Source: an uncultured Clostridia bacterium (GTDB lineage: Bacteria; Bacillota; DTU014). From it: a stretch of DNA of 50,783 nt. Within the stretch, counting starts at the first letter, position 1. Each line of letters starts with the position of its first letter. Location of the stretch: NCBI GenBank assembly GCA_900016865.1, contig FIZI01000011.1:1724-52506 (forward strand), in the 5' to 3' direction. Positions 23,868 through 33,575 of this stretch are shown here, piece after piece. Made by a program: the position numbers and the translations under genes. The notes under the pieces are model-generated. The model saw only the letters and a list, made by a program, of their open reading frames with translations, had not been told where the DNA came from and made no database searches.

Positions 23868-24509
23868 CTAACGACGCTCGTAGATACTGTTTCCCCTAGT
23901 GTCAATAGCAACGATTACTGGGAAGTCTTTGACTTCGAGACGCCTTATTGCTTCAGTCCCCAGATCTCCATACGCCACCAGCTCTGCATTTACCACGCGA
24001 CGAGAGAGCAGTGCTCCCGCACCACCAACTGCCGCAAAATACACGCAGCAATGCTTGACCATCGCCTCTATGACCCGTTTCGACCGGGTACCCTTCCCAA
24101 TCATACCACCGAGACCCTTCTCTATCAAGGCAGGAGCATATGAATCCATCCTGTAGCTGGTGGTTGGACCTACGGACCCGATAACTCTGCCTGGAGGGGC
24201 CGGGCAAGGACCCGCGTAGTATATGAATGCATTCTCAAGGGGTATAGGGACCTCTTCACCTGCAAGGATGCTCTCCACCATTCTGCGGTGAGCCGCGTCT
24301 CTCGCAGTGTAGATAGTCCCAGACAACAGCACACGCTGCCCTACCTCGAGCGGAATCAACTCGCTCTTGGCAGTGACCGGAACGCGCAGATGCACTACAT
24401 CGTCCGAGTTGTCAACTGCTCTCAAGCTGGCGCTTTGCCGCGTCGCCGCACGGCGGTGCGCGGCTGCGCACTCCTTAGCGCAACCCTGACACGCCTCATG
24501 GTTCGGCAT
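23868..24509 (-). CDS. Class I fumarate hydratase, beta (C-terminal) subunit, with a Cys-rich N-terminal extension
   Basis: Small subunit of the oxygen-sensitive Fe-S fumarase/L-tartrate dehydratase family. The conserved body starts near residue 40 ([32 protein letters not shown]), followed by [28 protein letters not shown], and [10 protein letters not shown]. Ahead of it is an unusual extension with Cys7, Cys10 and Cys14 (ACQGCAKEC) and several Ala/Arg. The ATG uses a GGAGG located in the last codons of the alpha gene, and no better internal start is visible, so the extension is probably translated. It may bind an extra metal or cluster (speculation). Confidence 0.93.
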   Translation of the reverse strand: MPNHEACQGCAKECAAAHRRAATRQSASLRAVDNSDDVVHLRVPVTAKSELIPLEVGQRVLLSGTIYTARDAAHRRMVESILAGEEVPIPLENAFIYYAGPCPAPPGRVIGSVGPTTSYRMDSYAPALIEKGLGGMIGKGTRSKRVIEAMVKHCCVYFAAVGGAGALLSRRVVNAELVAYGDLGTEAIRRLEVKDFPVIVAIDTRGNSIYERR

Positions 24510-24517
24510 GACTCGCC

Positions 24518-25375
24518 CTACCTCCCAAGCCTAGTAGTCAGGTGCCTAGTCACATGGCAACTGACATTCACTGCCACAGGCAGCCCCGCTATGTGGGTTG
24601 GAAACGTTTCGATACTGACCCCAAGTGCAGTGGTTCGGCCACCAAATCCTTGAGGCCCTATATCTAAATCGTTAATCAGCTCAAGCAGCTCCTCCTCCAA
24701 TCGGGCAATGCGCGGATCGGGGTGGCGCTTGCCTATAGGCCTAAAGAGGGCCTTCTTTGCCAAAACTGCAGCTTTATCCATTGTCCCGCCTATACCCACG
24801 CCCAAGACGACAGGCGGGCACGGATTAGGGCCTGCCTCTCGCACTACCTGGACTACGAAGCTCTTGACGCCCTCCACGCCTTCGGCGGGTGCCAGCATCT
24901 TGAGCTGACTCATGTTCTCGCTTCCGAACCCTTTGGGGCTAAAGTGTATAACTAGTGCCTCTCCAGGCACTATATCATAATATATGACAGCGGGCGTGTT
25001 GTCGTTGGTGTTTAGTCGTTCCAAAGGATCCGACACGATAGATTTGCGTAGATAACCAGCTTGGTAGCCTTGCATGACGCCTTCGTTGATAGCATCAGTC
25101 AAACCTCCGCCCACTATTCGGCAGTCCTGTCCGACCTCTACGAAGAACACGGCCATCCCGGTGTCCTGGCATATCGGTATGCACTCATTCCGCGCAATGT
25201 CTGCGTTCTCCAGCAGTAACTCGAGCACACTTGAGGCAGTCGGATTGCCCTCACTCTCCACAGCCTTTTCAAGGGCTCGGCATACGTCGGGAGGGAGGTT
25301 CACGTTCGCCTCAATGCACATCCTACGAACTTCGTCTATGATCTGATCCACATGTATCTCAGTCACGTCGCTCAC
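24518..25375 (-). CDS. Class I fumarate hydratase, alpha (N-terminal) subunit
   Basis: Fe-S-binding large subunit that with the beta subunit interconverts fumarate and malate. In 285 residues the cluster region is seen in ECIPICQDTGMAVFF, GFGSENMSQLKML, GPNPCPPVVLGVGIGGTMDKA, and a C-terminal NVSCHVTRH. It resembles fumarase more than tartrate dehydratase because of GFGGRTTALGV, but this is not decisive. It is separated by 8 nt from the beta gene and 12 nt from the amidase gene upstream. The two-subunit oxygen-labile enzyme is typical of anaerobes. Confidence 0.95.
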   Translation of the reverse strand: MSDVTEIHVDQIIDEVRRMCIEANVNLPPDVCRALEKAVESEGNPTASSVLELLLENADIARNECIPICQDTGMAVFFVEVGQDCRIVGGGLTDAINEGVMQGYQAGYLRKSIVSDPLERLNTNDNTPAVIYYDIVPGEALVIHFSPKGFGSENMSQLKMLAPAEGVEGVKSFVVQVVREAGPNPCPPVVLGVGIGGTMDKAAVLAKKALFRPIGKRHPDPRIARLEEELLELINDLDIGPQGFGGRTTALGVSIETFPTHIAGLPVAVNVSCHVTRHLTTRLGR

Positions 25376-25387
25376 CTCCGCAGCGTG

Positions 25388-27544
25388 CTACTGAGATTCA
25401 GAATCCTGGCGCTGTCTGGCTTGCTCCTCCAATTGCTCGATATCAATATCCGGAAGATTGGAGGTAAGCTGTGTGAGGAAATCCATACCCGACGCAGGGC
25501 TTGCCTGCGACTGACTTGCCGATGCTTCTTGCTGAGCAAGGGGCGCTCCGCTAAAGAAACTCACCAATCCGTCATAGATGCCTCTGGCCACTTCTTTCTG
25601 GAATGAATCCGTCACCAAGAGCTTCAGCTCTTCGAGGCAATTCATGAACCCCACTTCGATCAATACAGAACACACCTTAGCTCCCTCAAGCACGCCCAGC
25701 AAGAATGCCCTATGAACTCCGACGTACCCGAGATTCTGCCCAGTTCTCCCTGATATCGCCCGTCCAAGGACCTCTGCCAGCTTCTTTGACTGGGAATGTC
25801 CAGACTTGTGATACACCTCTATGCCGGAGGTCTCTGTCCACTCAATCAAGGACGAATTGTGATGAATTGAGACAAAAACATCTGCGTTTGCTTCATTGGC
25901 AATCCTATACCTCTGCGCAATGCTCAAACCCACATCAGAGTCCCTGGTCATCACTACATTTGCTCCGGCGGCCACCAGCAGGTCTCTGAGCTTTAAAGCC
26001 ACCTTGAGGTTTAGATCCTTCTCGTAGATCACCTGGCCGTCGAGAGTCCGGCTGGCACCGGGATCTCCGTTGGGGTCAATAGACGGAAACGAACCGTGGC
26101 CTGGATCGATGACTATCGTCCGCCCGACCAACGAGCTTTCCTGGGACTTGGGCAGTCTGATGACCGTTTCAGACCCCGAGTTCTTGATCACAGTGTATCC
26201 GTTGAAGCGCTTGAGGTCAAATACCATGCGCACCACGTGGCCGTCGAATCTGCCCGCCCTGAATCCTGCGATGAGTTCATTTTCGACGCTCACTTGTGAT
26301 GGGTCGAATCCAAAGAAGCTGTGTGAGAAATCCACAGCCAAGCGCATCTTATCCGAGCCAGGAGGATCAGTCCAAATCTCTCCCTGGTTATCCTGGCTGG
26401 ACCGGATAACGATGTCTACGGCTGTGTCAGTTTCCCTGATCTCCGGTTCGTATAGCATCTTGCCGAACGCTACTCGCAGCTCATTTGGCTTACCCTCAGG
26501 CCTATAGGCAGTGAACGGGTAAGATCTGCGCAGTTCTATGACCACTCTCACTGTGTCAGTCTGGTTCTGGCTGGCTCTAATACAGCTGACAAAATAGTGG
26601 TCGTCATTCGCCACCTCAAAAGCGTCACTGGCAAGGAAAGCATTCTGTAGATCGACCACTATCCTGTCTGGATCTGAGTAATAGTTGATCTGATAAGGAA
26701 TTGGGCCAGCGTCGGACGTAATCCGGATCAGCCCGCCGTCAGAATTGCGGATAAGTTCTGCATCATAGACCTTGAACGCAGGCTCAATAATGATGCGCCG
26801 AAAATTTGTCGGGTCTCTGCGTGCCCAATACCTGAAACTCCTGTTTAGATCAAGCACAACTCTAACCGTCGGGGGGTCAGGAATATTCTGGCTTGCCCTG
26901 ACAGACCGCAATATCGCATCGTCGACCTGGAGGGTCCGTTTTTCCTCAGCCAGCCCCATGCGAACGCCGGGAATATCAACGTAGTACCTATCCGGCTCTG
27001 TCAGTATCGCCTCTGTGAGCCTGCTAGAGACAGGTTTGGATAATGTCAAGACAACCGCCTGTCTGCCGTCGTCCAGCTTCTCGACATCCATGCTGACAAG
27101 CTTTGGAACAGCCTCACGCAGGATAAGCTGGCTGCGATCATCGCTCCAGTCTGCGTCGACTCCGAGCAGCCAAGTAAGCGCGTTTATGCTGAGATGGACT
27201 CGGCCGTCGACCTTGATAGGAGGCATGTCGAGTTCTACGGGTTGTCCATCGACAAGGGCTACGTAGTTGCTGACTGTCAGCTCAACTGACTGATTTTCAG
27301 TCAGCAACCTCATGACAATGGCGTCTTGAATCCAGTACGCGGCAGCTCCAAACGCGGACGCTATCTCCTGAAGCGGTACATAATCCACGCCGTCGCTCTG
27401 TATCACGGCATCCTTGAGTATGGTTTCGCCCAAAGGGGAGCGAATGATTATATCAGCAGCTAAATCGCTGCCAAGTGCTTGTCCAGGGACCAAACAACCA
27501 ACAAAAACCAGGGCCGCTATCAGGACCAGCGTACGCCTCATCAT
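25388..27544 (-). CDS. N-acetylmuramoyl-L-alanine amidase (Amidase_3) with copper-amine-oxidase-N-like and AMIN domains
   Basis: Exported zinc amidase that cleaves the stem peptide from muramic acid. The 718 residues have a signal peptide (TLVLIAALVFVGCLVPGQALG), a copper-amine-oxidase-N-like domain (about 30-140), at least two AMIN-type beta domains for wall targeting (repeats with PDRYYVDIPGVR, PDRIVVDLQNAF, and MRLAVDFSHSFF), and the catalytic domain (about 475-665). Zinc ligands are His in IDPGHGS (about 485), Glu in YEKDLNL (about 508) and His in SIHHNSS (about 559), with catalytic Glu in IEVGF (about 629). The C-terminal tail is Gln/Ser-rich. It heads the minus-strand operon containing fumarase, rph and rdgB. 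Confidence 0.95.
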   Translation of the reverse strand: MMRRTLVLIAALVFVGCLVPGQALGSDLAADIIIRSPLGETILKDAVIQSDGVDYVPLQEIASAFGAAAYWIQDAIVMRLLTENQSVELTVSNYVALVDGQPVELDMPPIKVDGRVHLSINALTWLLGVDADWSDDRSQLILREAVPKLVSMDVEKLDDGRQAVVLTLSKPVSSRLTEAILTEPDRYYVDIPGVRMGLAEEKRTLQVDDAILRSVRASQNIPDPPTVRVVLDLNRSFRYWARRDPTNFRRIIIEPAFKVYDAELIRNSDGGLIRITSDAGPIPYQINYYSDPDRIVVDLQNAFLASDAFEVANDDHYFVSCIRASQNQTDTVRVVIELRRSYPFTAYRPEGKPNELRVAFGKMLYEPEIRETDTAVDIVIRSSQDNQGEIWTDPPGSDKMRLAVDFSHSFFGFDPSQVSVENELIAGFRAGRFDGHVVRMVFDLKRFNGYTVIKNSGSETVIRLPKSQESSLVGRTIVIDPGHGSFPSIDPNGDPGASRTLDGQVIYEKDLNLKVALKLRDLLVAAGANVVMTRDSDVGLSIAQRYRIANEANADVFVSIHHNSSLIEWTETSGIEVYHKSGHSQSKKLAEVLGRAISGRTGQNLGYVGVHRAFLLGVLEGAKVCSVLIEVGFMNCLEELKLLVTDSFQKEVARGIYDGLVSFFSGAPLAQQEASASQSQASPASGMDFLTQLTSNLPDIDIEQLEEQARQRQDSESQ

Positions 27545-27652
27545 AATAACCTCTCACTGCGTCGGGTTCATGTGAGTTTTCAGGTTTGATTTCTACCATA
27601 CGCACGTAAATCCCTTCTCATGCAGGAGCTATGTAGATCAAGCAGAACGCTG

Positions 27653-28471
27653 TCAGGGCACATGAGGGTCCCAGTCTCCGTCGTAGTCCATATCGTCAAC
27701 AATAATTAGGACATCTCGCTCTTCACGAGCAGTGGCCAGGTTGCTAGTTGACACGACTCTTAACGTATACACATCGCCGTCCTGAGGAGTTCCGGGCAAC
27801 ACCACCGGATCCACAAACACTATCTGCTCGCTTTCGATCCTGACAGCCATCTCCGGCTCACTCACAATGCCAACGATTGAATGAGTCCTGCCGAAGCTGG
27901 AAAATCCCTCTTCGGACCCGAGCAACCTTAGCGCTAATGCCTGGCCTGGGCAAGATATGTCGCACTCCGTCACATAGACCGGTGAGGCGCTTCCATTGAA
28001 GAGAGCAATCTCAGCGATACCTCTTGCCTGCCCGCCGGAGGTAGTATTCCAATACACATGGAAGTCTACCGCGAAGCCGTCTGGCACAAGGCCCATCTCA
28101 TTTCTAAATATCACCTGATTTGCTCCAGGGCTGAGATGAATTGCGCGCTTAATCATCCTGTACCCTGGTGCAGAAATGGTGACCACTGTGTCTCCTACTG
28201 ACAAGCCCGACACACTGGCAACCCCGAACTCGTCAGTTACTTTCTTGTGTTTGCCTCCAATGGTTATCTCAGCGCCTTGCACATGATCGCCAAAAACATT
28301 GCGCAGCTCAAAGACCACTCCCGTGGTCTGCTGCGCAACATGAACAGAAACGACCTCTATGTCAAACCCGCGCGTTCGCAGGATCAACGCCCAGATGGTT
28401 ATCGTGACTACAAGGATAGCTACCAGGCGAACTAGCCGCATGCTGATTGGCAGTCTAAACAACCCAAACAC
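27653..28471 (-). CDS. Membrane-anchored extracytoplasmic protein with carboxypeptidase-regulatory/PEGA-like domain
   Basis: 272 residues, function not recognised. A short cytoplasmic N-terminus and one membrane helix (RLVRLVAILVVTITIWALIL) precede an exported region. Residues about 50-120 look like a carboxypeptidase regulatory-like or PEGA beta-sandwich: VQGAEITIGGKHKKVTDEFG, then VGDTVVTISAPGYRMIKRAI. The C-terminal half is beta-rich, with a CDISC pair that could form a disulfide, and ends in an acidic tail (DDMDYDGDWDPHVP). The frame opens with a GTG fused to its AGAGG. The TTG at codon 4 (28462) has 8-nt spacing and may be the real start, with the ATG at 28441 a third option. Downstream of gltX, same strand. 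Confidence 0.7.
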   Translation of the reverse strand: MFGLFRLPISMRLVRLVAILVVTITIWALILRTRGFDIEVVSVHVAQQTTGVVFELRNVFGDHVQGAEITIGGKHKKVTDEFGVASVSGLSVGDTVVTISAPGYRMIKRAIHLSPGANQVIFRNEMGLVPDGFAVDFHVYWNTTSGGQARGIAEIALFNGSASPVYVTECDISCPGQALALRLLGSEEGFSSFGRTHSIVGIVSEPEMAVRIESEQIVFVDPVVLPGTPQDGDVYTLRVVSTSNLATAREERDVLIIVDDMDYDGDWDPHVP

Positions 28472-28544
28472 CTCTGCTCGAGTCTACGCTGCGGACTACA
28501 TCTCACACTGATAGCTATTAGGCATCCCTGTCAAGTATGCGGAG

Positions 28545-30026
28545 CTACTGCTCCTGCAAGACCTGAATGGCCTTACGTATCCTCTCAAGAACCCTTTCCT
28601 TGCCTATCACATGCAAGGTTTCAAACAGCCCAGGAGTCGCAGTGCTTCCGGTCACCGCTACTCTAATAGGCATAAACACCTGTCTCGTCCCAAGCCCAAG
28701 CGAATCAACCAAAGACCTCAGCATAGTCTCCAGAGCAGACTCAGAGAAATCGTCAAGACCTTCAAGCACTTCCAGAGACTTCCGAAGGACTGATGCGGTC
28801 TCTTCTTTACTCATCTTCCTGGGCACCAGCAACGATGGATCATGAGTGATCTCATCTGTAAAGAAGTACCCCGACATGTCCGAGATGTCCGACAGCAGTT
28901 TCACTCTCTCCTGTAGGAGCGGAGCGACCTTTCTCACATAGGCGACCTCTTCGCTCGTAGCCGGGTTAGAGACCAGCCCGTCTCTCTGAAGGAAGGGGAT
29001 GCACCTGTCAGAGAACTCGTCTGGATCCAGCCGCCTTATGTGAACACCGTTTAACCAATCAAGTTTGTCGTACGAGAAGACCGCAGGCGATGTTCCCACT
29101 CTCTCAAGCGAGAATGAGCTTACCATTTGATCAAAATCAAGCACTTCTTCGCCATCCGGGCTCGTCCAGCCAAGGAGAGCCAAGAAATTGACGAGTGCTT
29201 CAGGTAGATAGCCCTTTTCTCGAAACTCCCTAAGCTGAGTAGCGCCGTGCCTCTTGCTGAGTTTGCCTCCAGACTGCGACAAAATCACTGGAAGGTGCGC
29301 CATAACAGGCGCTTCCCAGCCAAAAGCCTTGTACAGCAGAACATGTTTGGGCGAGCTGTTGATCCACTCATCCCCGCGGATAACATGGCTTATTTTCATC
29401 AAGTGATCGTCAACGACACTTGCCAGCTGATAGGTCGGATACCCATCCGATTTCATCAACACGAAGTCGTCAAGCAGTCTGTTTTCAAACCGTATCTTGC
29501 CTCTCAATACGTCCTCGACGATTGTAGCGCCCTCTAGAGGCATCTTGAACCGAATCACACTGGGAACGCCCTCATCCAGTAGGCGCCTAACCTCTTCCTC
29601 CGGCAAGTCGCGGCACCTGCGGTCGTAACCGGTGGGCTCTCCTGCAGCTGCCTGGGCCTTTCTGAGTTCGTCGAGGCGGTCAGGTGTGCAAAAGCAGTAG
29701 TATGCATGCCCTGTTTCCACGAGGCGATCTGCGTGTTCCTTGTATATATCGAGCCGTTCTGACTGTATATACGGGCCGACGTCCCCACCAACACCGGGGC
29801 CTTCGTCCCACATCAGCCCCAACCAGCTCAAGCTCTCTTTTATGTCTTCCATGGATTCCTCGACATACCTGTTGCGGTCTGTATCCTCTATGCGAAGGAT
29901 AAATGTCCCGTTGTTTGCTCTGGCAAACAAGACGTTAAACAGTGCTGTGCGCGCTGATCCAATGTGTAGGTATCCTGTCGGACTAGGAGCAAATCTCACT
30001 CTGACACTCTTGTCGACGCCTGACAC
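28545..30026 (-). CDS. gltX: Glutamate-tRNA ligase
   Basis: Class I aminoacyl-tRNA synthetase charging tRNA-Glu (and often tRNA-Gln in Bacillota). The 493 residues show the HIGH-type motif in FAPSPTGYLHIGSARTALFN, IRIEDTDR-like LRIEDTDRNRYVEES, VIRGDEWINSSPKH and the KMSKS-type KLSKRHG (about 254). A C-terminal anticodon-binding helical domain completes the usual length. The codon series starts with ATG behind AAAAGGAG. The promoter is at 30123-30153. Confidence 0.97.
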   Translation of the reverse strand: MSGVDKSVRVRFAPSPTGYLHIGSARTALFNVLFARANNGTFILRIEDTDRNRYVEESMEDIKESLSWLGLMWDEGPGVGGDVGPYIQSERLDIYKEHADRLVETGHAYYCFCTPDRLDELRKAQAAAGEPTGYDRRCRDLPEEEVRRLLDEGVPSVIRFKMPLEGATIVEDVLRGKIRFENRLLDDFVLMKSDGYPTYQLASVVDDHLMKISHVIRGDEWINSSPKHVLLYKAFGWEAPVMAHLPVILSQSGGKLSKRHGATQLREFREKGYLPEALVNFLALLGWTSPDGEEVLDFDQMVSSFSLERVGTSPAVFSYDKLDWLNGVHIRRLDPDEFSDRCIPFLQRDGLVSNPATSEEVAYVRKVAPLLQERVKLLSDISDMSGYFFTDEITHDPSLLVPRKMSKEETASVLRKSLEVLEGLDDFSESALETMLRSLVDSLGLGTRQVFMPIRVAVTGSTATPGLFETLHVIGKERVLERIRKAIQVLQEQ

Positions 30027-30122
30027 ATCAAAAACTCCTTTTCACTCTGACAGTTGATCCCGGCAGCTGATTCCGACATACGCGAGCGGACTCAGCAGCC
30101 AGGTCGTACACGCCTACCGTCT

Positions 30123-30153
30123 ATTCTACCAGAAACCTGCAGTCACCTGTCAA
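30123..30153 (-). promoter_or_regulatory. Promoter of gltX
   Basis: On the minus strand a perfect TTGACA (30148-30153) and an extended -10 TGGTAGAAT (core 30123-30128) are separated by 19 nt, long but compensated by the TGn extension. The roughly 90-nt leader shows no T-box core. Confidence 0.55.
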
Positions 30154-30620
30154 CAACTGCGCAATCCGCAACAAGGGCTAAGTTGAGTGCAGCTGGAGCG
30201 AGTCAGAAATGAGTGGGGTTCGTCATGGGCGAGTTCGAGGACAACGCCTCTCCGGGATCCCTTGTGAAACCATTCACAGATAAGAGAATGGAGGAGGACC
30301 ATGATCGAGAAGGTAGGCACCTGTCTGCCATTGCGTGACCTACGCAATGGAGAGCACATGGTCCGATATCCTGAGACATTAGGCTCGCGCTATCGCCAGG
30401 CTGCCCTGGAGAGACAGGCATCTCAAGCATCTACTGCCGAACCAGCCGACTCCGCCACTTGTCCTCGCGAGGCTACTAGCGCCAGCCGGGCGAGACGGTC
30501 CAAGAGCCTCTGCCGAAGCATTCAGGATCTGAATGGCCTGGACTTGGCTCCTGGCCGCTTCGATAACCCTTACCACTCTCGAGCAACGATCGGTGCTCTT
30601 GAGCATCCTCGGCTACTCTC
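30154..30620. other. Intergenic region between paaK and gltX with possible gene remnants and a hairpin
   Basis: About 465 nt with no confident gene. A perfect hairpin, CCATTGCGT (30328-30336), loop GACCT, complement (30342-30350), lies just inside a plus-strand frame that starts at 30301 behind a strong GGAGGAGG. That frame runs antisense into paaK and encodes nothing recognisable. On the minus strand two overlapping frames (TTG 30637, helical [19 protein letters not shown]; and 30606-30379, RVVRVIEAARSQVQAIQILN) look protein-like and may be one frameshifted small gene. Confidence 0.35.
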
Positions 30621-31916
30621 TCAAGCTCGCTTGTCAACCACTCTCACAGCTTTTCCGCTGCTGCGAGCGATGGACCTGGGCTCTACGAGCCGCACCTTGA
30701 CAGTGATACCGACGACGCTCAGTATTCTGTCCCTGATCTTGCGCTCCAATCGTTCAAGAGCTCTGAACTCGCCTGAAAATATCTTCTGCGGAACCTCCAC
30801 TTGCACCTCAAGATTGTCGAGGTATCCCTCTCTGGTAATCACAAGCTGGTAGTGAGGCTCGACCTCTTCGATCTCCATAAGGACGCTTTCAATCTGCGAA
30901 GGGAAGACGTTTACTCCCCTGATGATCAGCATATCGTCAGTACGTCCGCTAGTCTCGTCCATACGCAGGAATGTGCGCCCACACTCGCACTGCCCTGGTA
31001 TGAAGCGAGTGATGTCCTTTGTTCTATACCGCAGTAGCGGTAGCGCTTCCTTGGTTAGAGTCGTCAAGACCAGCTCGCCTTTCTCGCCAAAGGGAACAGG
31101 CTCAAGCGTATCAGGGTCAATGATTTCTGCGATGAAGTGGTCTTCATTGATATGCATCCCGCAGCGAAACTCACACTCGCCGGAGACTCCGGGCCCCATC
31201 ACTTCACTCAAACCGTAGTTGTTAGTGGCGAACAGACCCCAGCGCTTCTCGATCTCTGTCCTGAGGTTCTTAGTGGACGGTTCAGCCCCGAATAGACCGA
31301 TATTGAGCCCAAGATCCTGACATGAGATCCCCATCTGCTCAGCGACTTCAGAAATGTGAAGCGCATAAGAAGGGGTGCTTACGAGTGCAGTGGATCCCAT
31401 GTCTCTCATGATTCGCACTTGTCGTTCAGTGTTTCCGCTGGACACCGGTATCACAGTGGCGCCGACCTTCTCGAGTCCGTAGTGCAACCCAAAGGCTCCC
31501 GTAAACAGCCCATATCCAAAACTGATCTGCACGACGTCATCAGCTGTCACACCAGCCTCTGATACGATGCGCGCTACGAGTTCTGACCAGCTGTCCAAGT
31601 CATTTGCAGTATAGCCGACCACTGTGGGAATGCCGGTCGTCCCTGAGCTGCTATGAACCCTTACGACCTCTCGCAGTGGCACTGCAAACATCCCATAGGG
31701 GTAGTTGTCTCTCAGATCATCTTTCACTGTAAACGGCAGCTTGGTCAGGTCGTCCAAGCCCCGGATGTCACCGGGCTTGATGCCAAGGGCGTCCAGCCTC
31801 TTTCTGTAGAACCCGACGTTGTTGTACACTCTCTCAACTACAGACTTCAGCCTCTCTAGCTGAAGCTCCTGTATCTGAGATCTAGGCATGCATTCCATCG
31901 ACTCGTTCCAGATCAA
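30621..31916 (-). CDS. paaK: Phenylacetate-coenzyme A ligase
   Basis: AMP-forming ligase that activates phenylacetate or related aryl acids to CoA thioesters. The 431 residues show the adenylation motif [48 protein letters not shown], and the C-terminal [19 protein letters not shown], then the ACT-like end region [11 protein letters not shown]. The first codon is TTG, overlapping the symporter stop (TTGA), with AGGAG upstream. An ATG six codons later is an alternative. Pairing with a sodium symporter suggests uptake and activation of an aromatic acid, as in anaerobic Bacillota and archaea that metabolise aryl acids (inference). Confidence 0.95.
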   Translation of the reverse strand: MIWNESMECMPRSQIQELQLERLKSVVERVYNNVGFYRKRLDALGIKPGDIRGLDDLTKLPFTVKDDLRDNYPYGMFAVPLREVVRVHSSSGTTGIPTVVGYTANDLDSWSELVARIVSEAGVTADDVVQISFGYGLFTGAFGLHYGLEKVGATVIPVSSGNTERQVRIMRDMGSTALVSTPSYALHISEVAEQMGISCQDLGLNIGLFGAEPSTKNLRTEIEKRWGLFATNNYGLSEVMGPGVSGECEFRCGMHINEDHFIAEIIDPDTLEPVPFGEKGELVLTTLTKEALPLLRYRTKDITRFIPGQCECGRTFLRMDETSGRTDDMLIIRGVNVFPSQIESVLMEIEEVEPHYQLVITREGYLDNLEVQVEVPQKIFSGEFRALERLERKIRDRILSVVGITVKVRLVEPRSIARSSGKAVRVVDKRA

Positions 31917-33415
31917 CTTGCATCTGCTCCTTCCAAAACAGAACCCCTACGCCAGCCAGTGGTGATCTCTTCACCAAAGCACTTCTGGATGTGCTCCTCA
32001 GACAACGCTGGTGTCAGCAGGCTCACAATCGGGTAAACCACTAACGGAACAATCATGGAGACCGAACCAATCAACGGGCTTCTGGATGCATCAAGCCCCG
32101 AGACAGATGCCCAGACGACTGATATCAAAAGGCCGGTCAACAGACTGATCCACGCAGCTTCTTTCGTACCCCTGCGCCAGAACAACCCATACAGATAGGG
32201 TGCAAGGAAAGCTCCTGCGACTGTCCCCCACGAAAAGGACATCATGGCTAGAATCGGGGTATCAGTCAGCGCAAAGTAGACCGATAGCAGGACGAACACC
32301 AGGCACAGCGCACGCATCACCCAGACAGTTACATCCTTCCGATGAGCAGGCCAGAGCCTCCCCTCACCTAGGTCGATCGCCAAGGCAGAACTCGCTACCA
32401 AGACTAGACTGGCAAGGGTAGACATTGACGCTGACAGCACCAGCATCAAGATCACAGTTGTGAGGTAATTCGGCAGATAAGTAGACACGAGTGCCGGCAT
32501 AACCATATCGGGATTACCTCCAGGCATCTCCTCAAAAAACAGCCTGCTGAGCGATCCCGAGAAGTATGCGCCAAAAGCGACGACCAGGGCAAAGACAGTT
32601 GCCACAACAGTGCCTCGCTTGACTGCGTCATCGTCTTTGACAGAGTAAAACTTATGCACCATCTGCGGCAGGCCCCATGTACCCAGACTGGTTAGGCATA
32701 CGAGTGATGCAATCTCTACGAATCCTGGGGGGCCCACTGGTGCGGCGAGCCCGGGGTCAATCTCTCTGAGCCTAGCCATGGCCTGCGACAGGCCTCCCGC
32801 CTTGGGGTGAGTCACGATACTGCCCACTAGTAGCACTGCGCCAACAAGCATGATCGAGCCTTGGATGAAGTCAATCGTTGCTATGGCCTTGTACCCTCCC
32901 ATGATCAGGTACACGGCTGTCAGGACAGCCATTGCCACCAGCGCTACTTGATAGCTCACAAAAGGAAAGGCTGCATCAAAGAGGTGGCTGAGTCCCTTGT
33001 ACACCGAAGCTGAGTACGGGACCAGAAAGACAAAGATGATCGCCGCAGCTACTGGCTTGAGCCACCTAGAGTCATAGCGAGCTGCCAAATACTCCGGCAG
33101 TGTCATCGTGTCTAGCCGCGCAGTCATTTCGCGCGTCCTTAGGGCCAACACCTTCCACGCCAGGTAACTCCCAAGAAAGGCATTTCCTGCAACGATCCAC
33201 AAGGACGAAAGGCCAAATTCCCAGCCTGTCTTGCCTGCGTACCCGATAAACAGGACTGCTGAGAAATACGTGGTGCCATATGCGAATGCGGACATCCAAG
33301 GGCCGACTGCCCTGTCACCGAGGAAAAAGGAGTTGGTGGATCGAGACGTGTGTCGATAGAGGTAGCCAACGACTAGGGTCAACAAAACATAAACCGACAA
33401 AGCAAGCATTCTCAC
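31913..33415 (-). CDS. Sodium:solute symporter (SSS family)
   Basis: 500 residues, about 13 membrane helices, sodium-coupled uptake of an unknown solute. Family features include an N-terminal short helix, [72 protein letters not shown], and [22 protein letters not shown], the latter a typical sodium-site segment. The GTG start has GGAGG with 8-nt spacing. Four-nucleotide overlap with paaK indicates cotranscription and suggests an organic or aryl acid substrate. Confidence 0.93.
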   Translation of the reverse strand: MRMLALSVYVLLTLVVGYLYRHTSRSTNSFFLGDRAVGPWMSAFAYGTTYFSAVLFIGYAGKTGWEFGLSSLWIVAGNAFLGSYLAWKVLALRTREMTARLDTMTLPEYLAARYDSRWLKPVAAAIIFVFLVPYSASVYKGLSHLFDAAFPFVSYQVALVAMAVLTAVYLIMGGYKAIATIDFIQGSIMLVGAVLLVGSIVTHPKAGGLSQAMARLREIDPGLAAPVGPPGFVEIASLVCLTSLGTWGLPQMVHKFYSVKDDDAVKRGTVVATVFALVVAFGAYFSGSLSRLFFEEMPGGNPDMVMPALVSTYLPNYLTTVILMLVLSASMSTLASLVLVASSALAIDLGEGRLWPAHRKDVTVWVMRALCLVFVLLSVYFALTDTPILAMMSFSWGTVAGAFLAPYLYGLFWRRGTKEAAWISLLTGLLISVVWASVSGLDASRSPLIGSVSMIVPLVVYPIVSLLTPALSEEHIQKCFGEEITTGWRRGSVLEGADAS

Positions 33416-33575
33416 GCGCTTGTCCTCCCATCTACCATACTACCCTGCTACACGAGGACTATATAGCATTCACTATTCTACCACGCGCAAGGAAGTCCTT
33501 CATTATGGACACACTATCGCTGGACACAATCGAAAGAGCGACTGAAGAGAGTTTACTCTATGGAGGTGTGTGTTC

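Noticed and set aside
30027-30300. T-box riboswitch upstream of gltX
   Set aside because: No conserved T-box core or antiterminator is visible, and the likely promoter leaves only about a 90-nt leader.
30301-30852. 183-codon plus-strand frame with a strong ribosome site
   Set aside because: Its second half is antisense to paaK and the protein has no recognisable feature; kept only as a note on the intergenic region.
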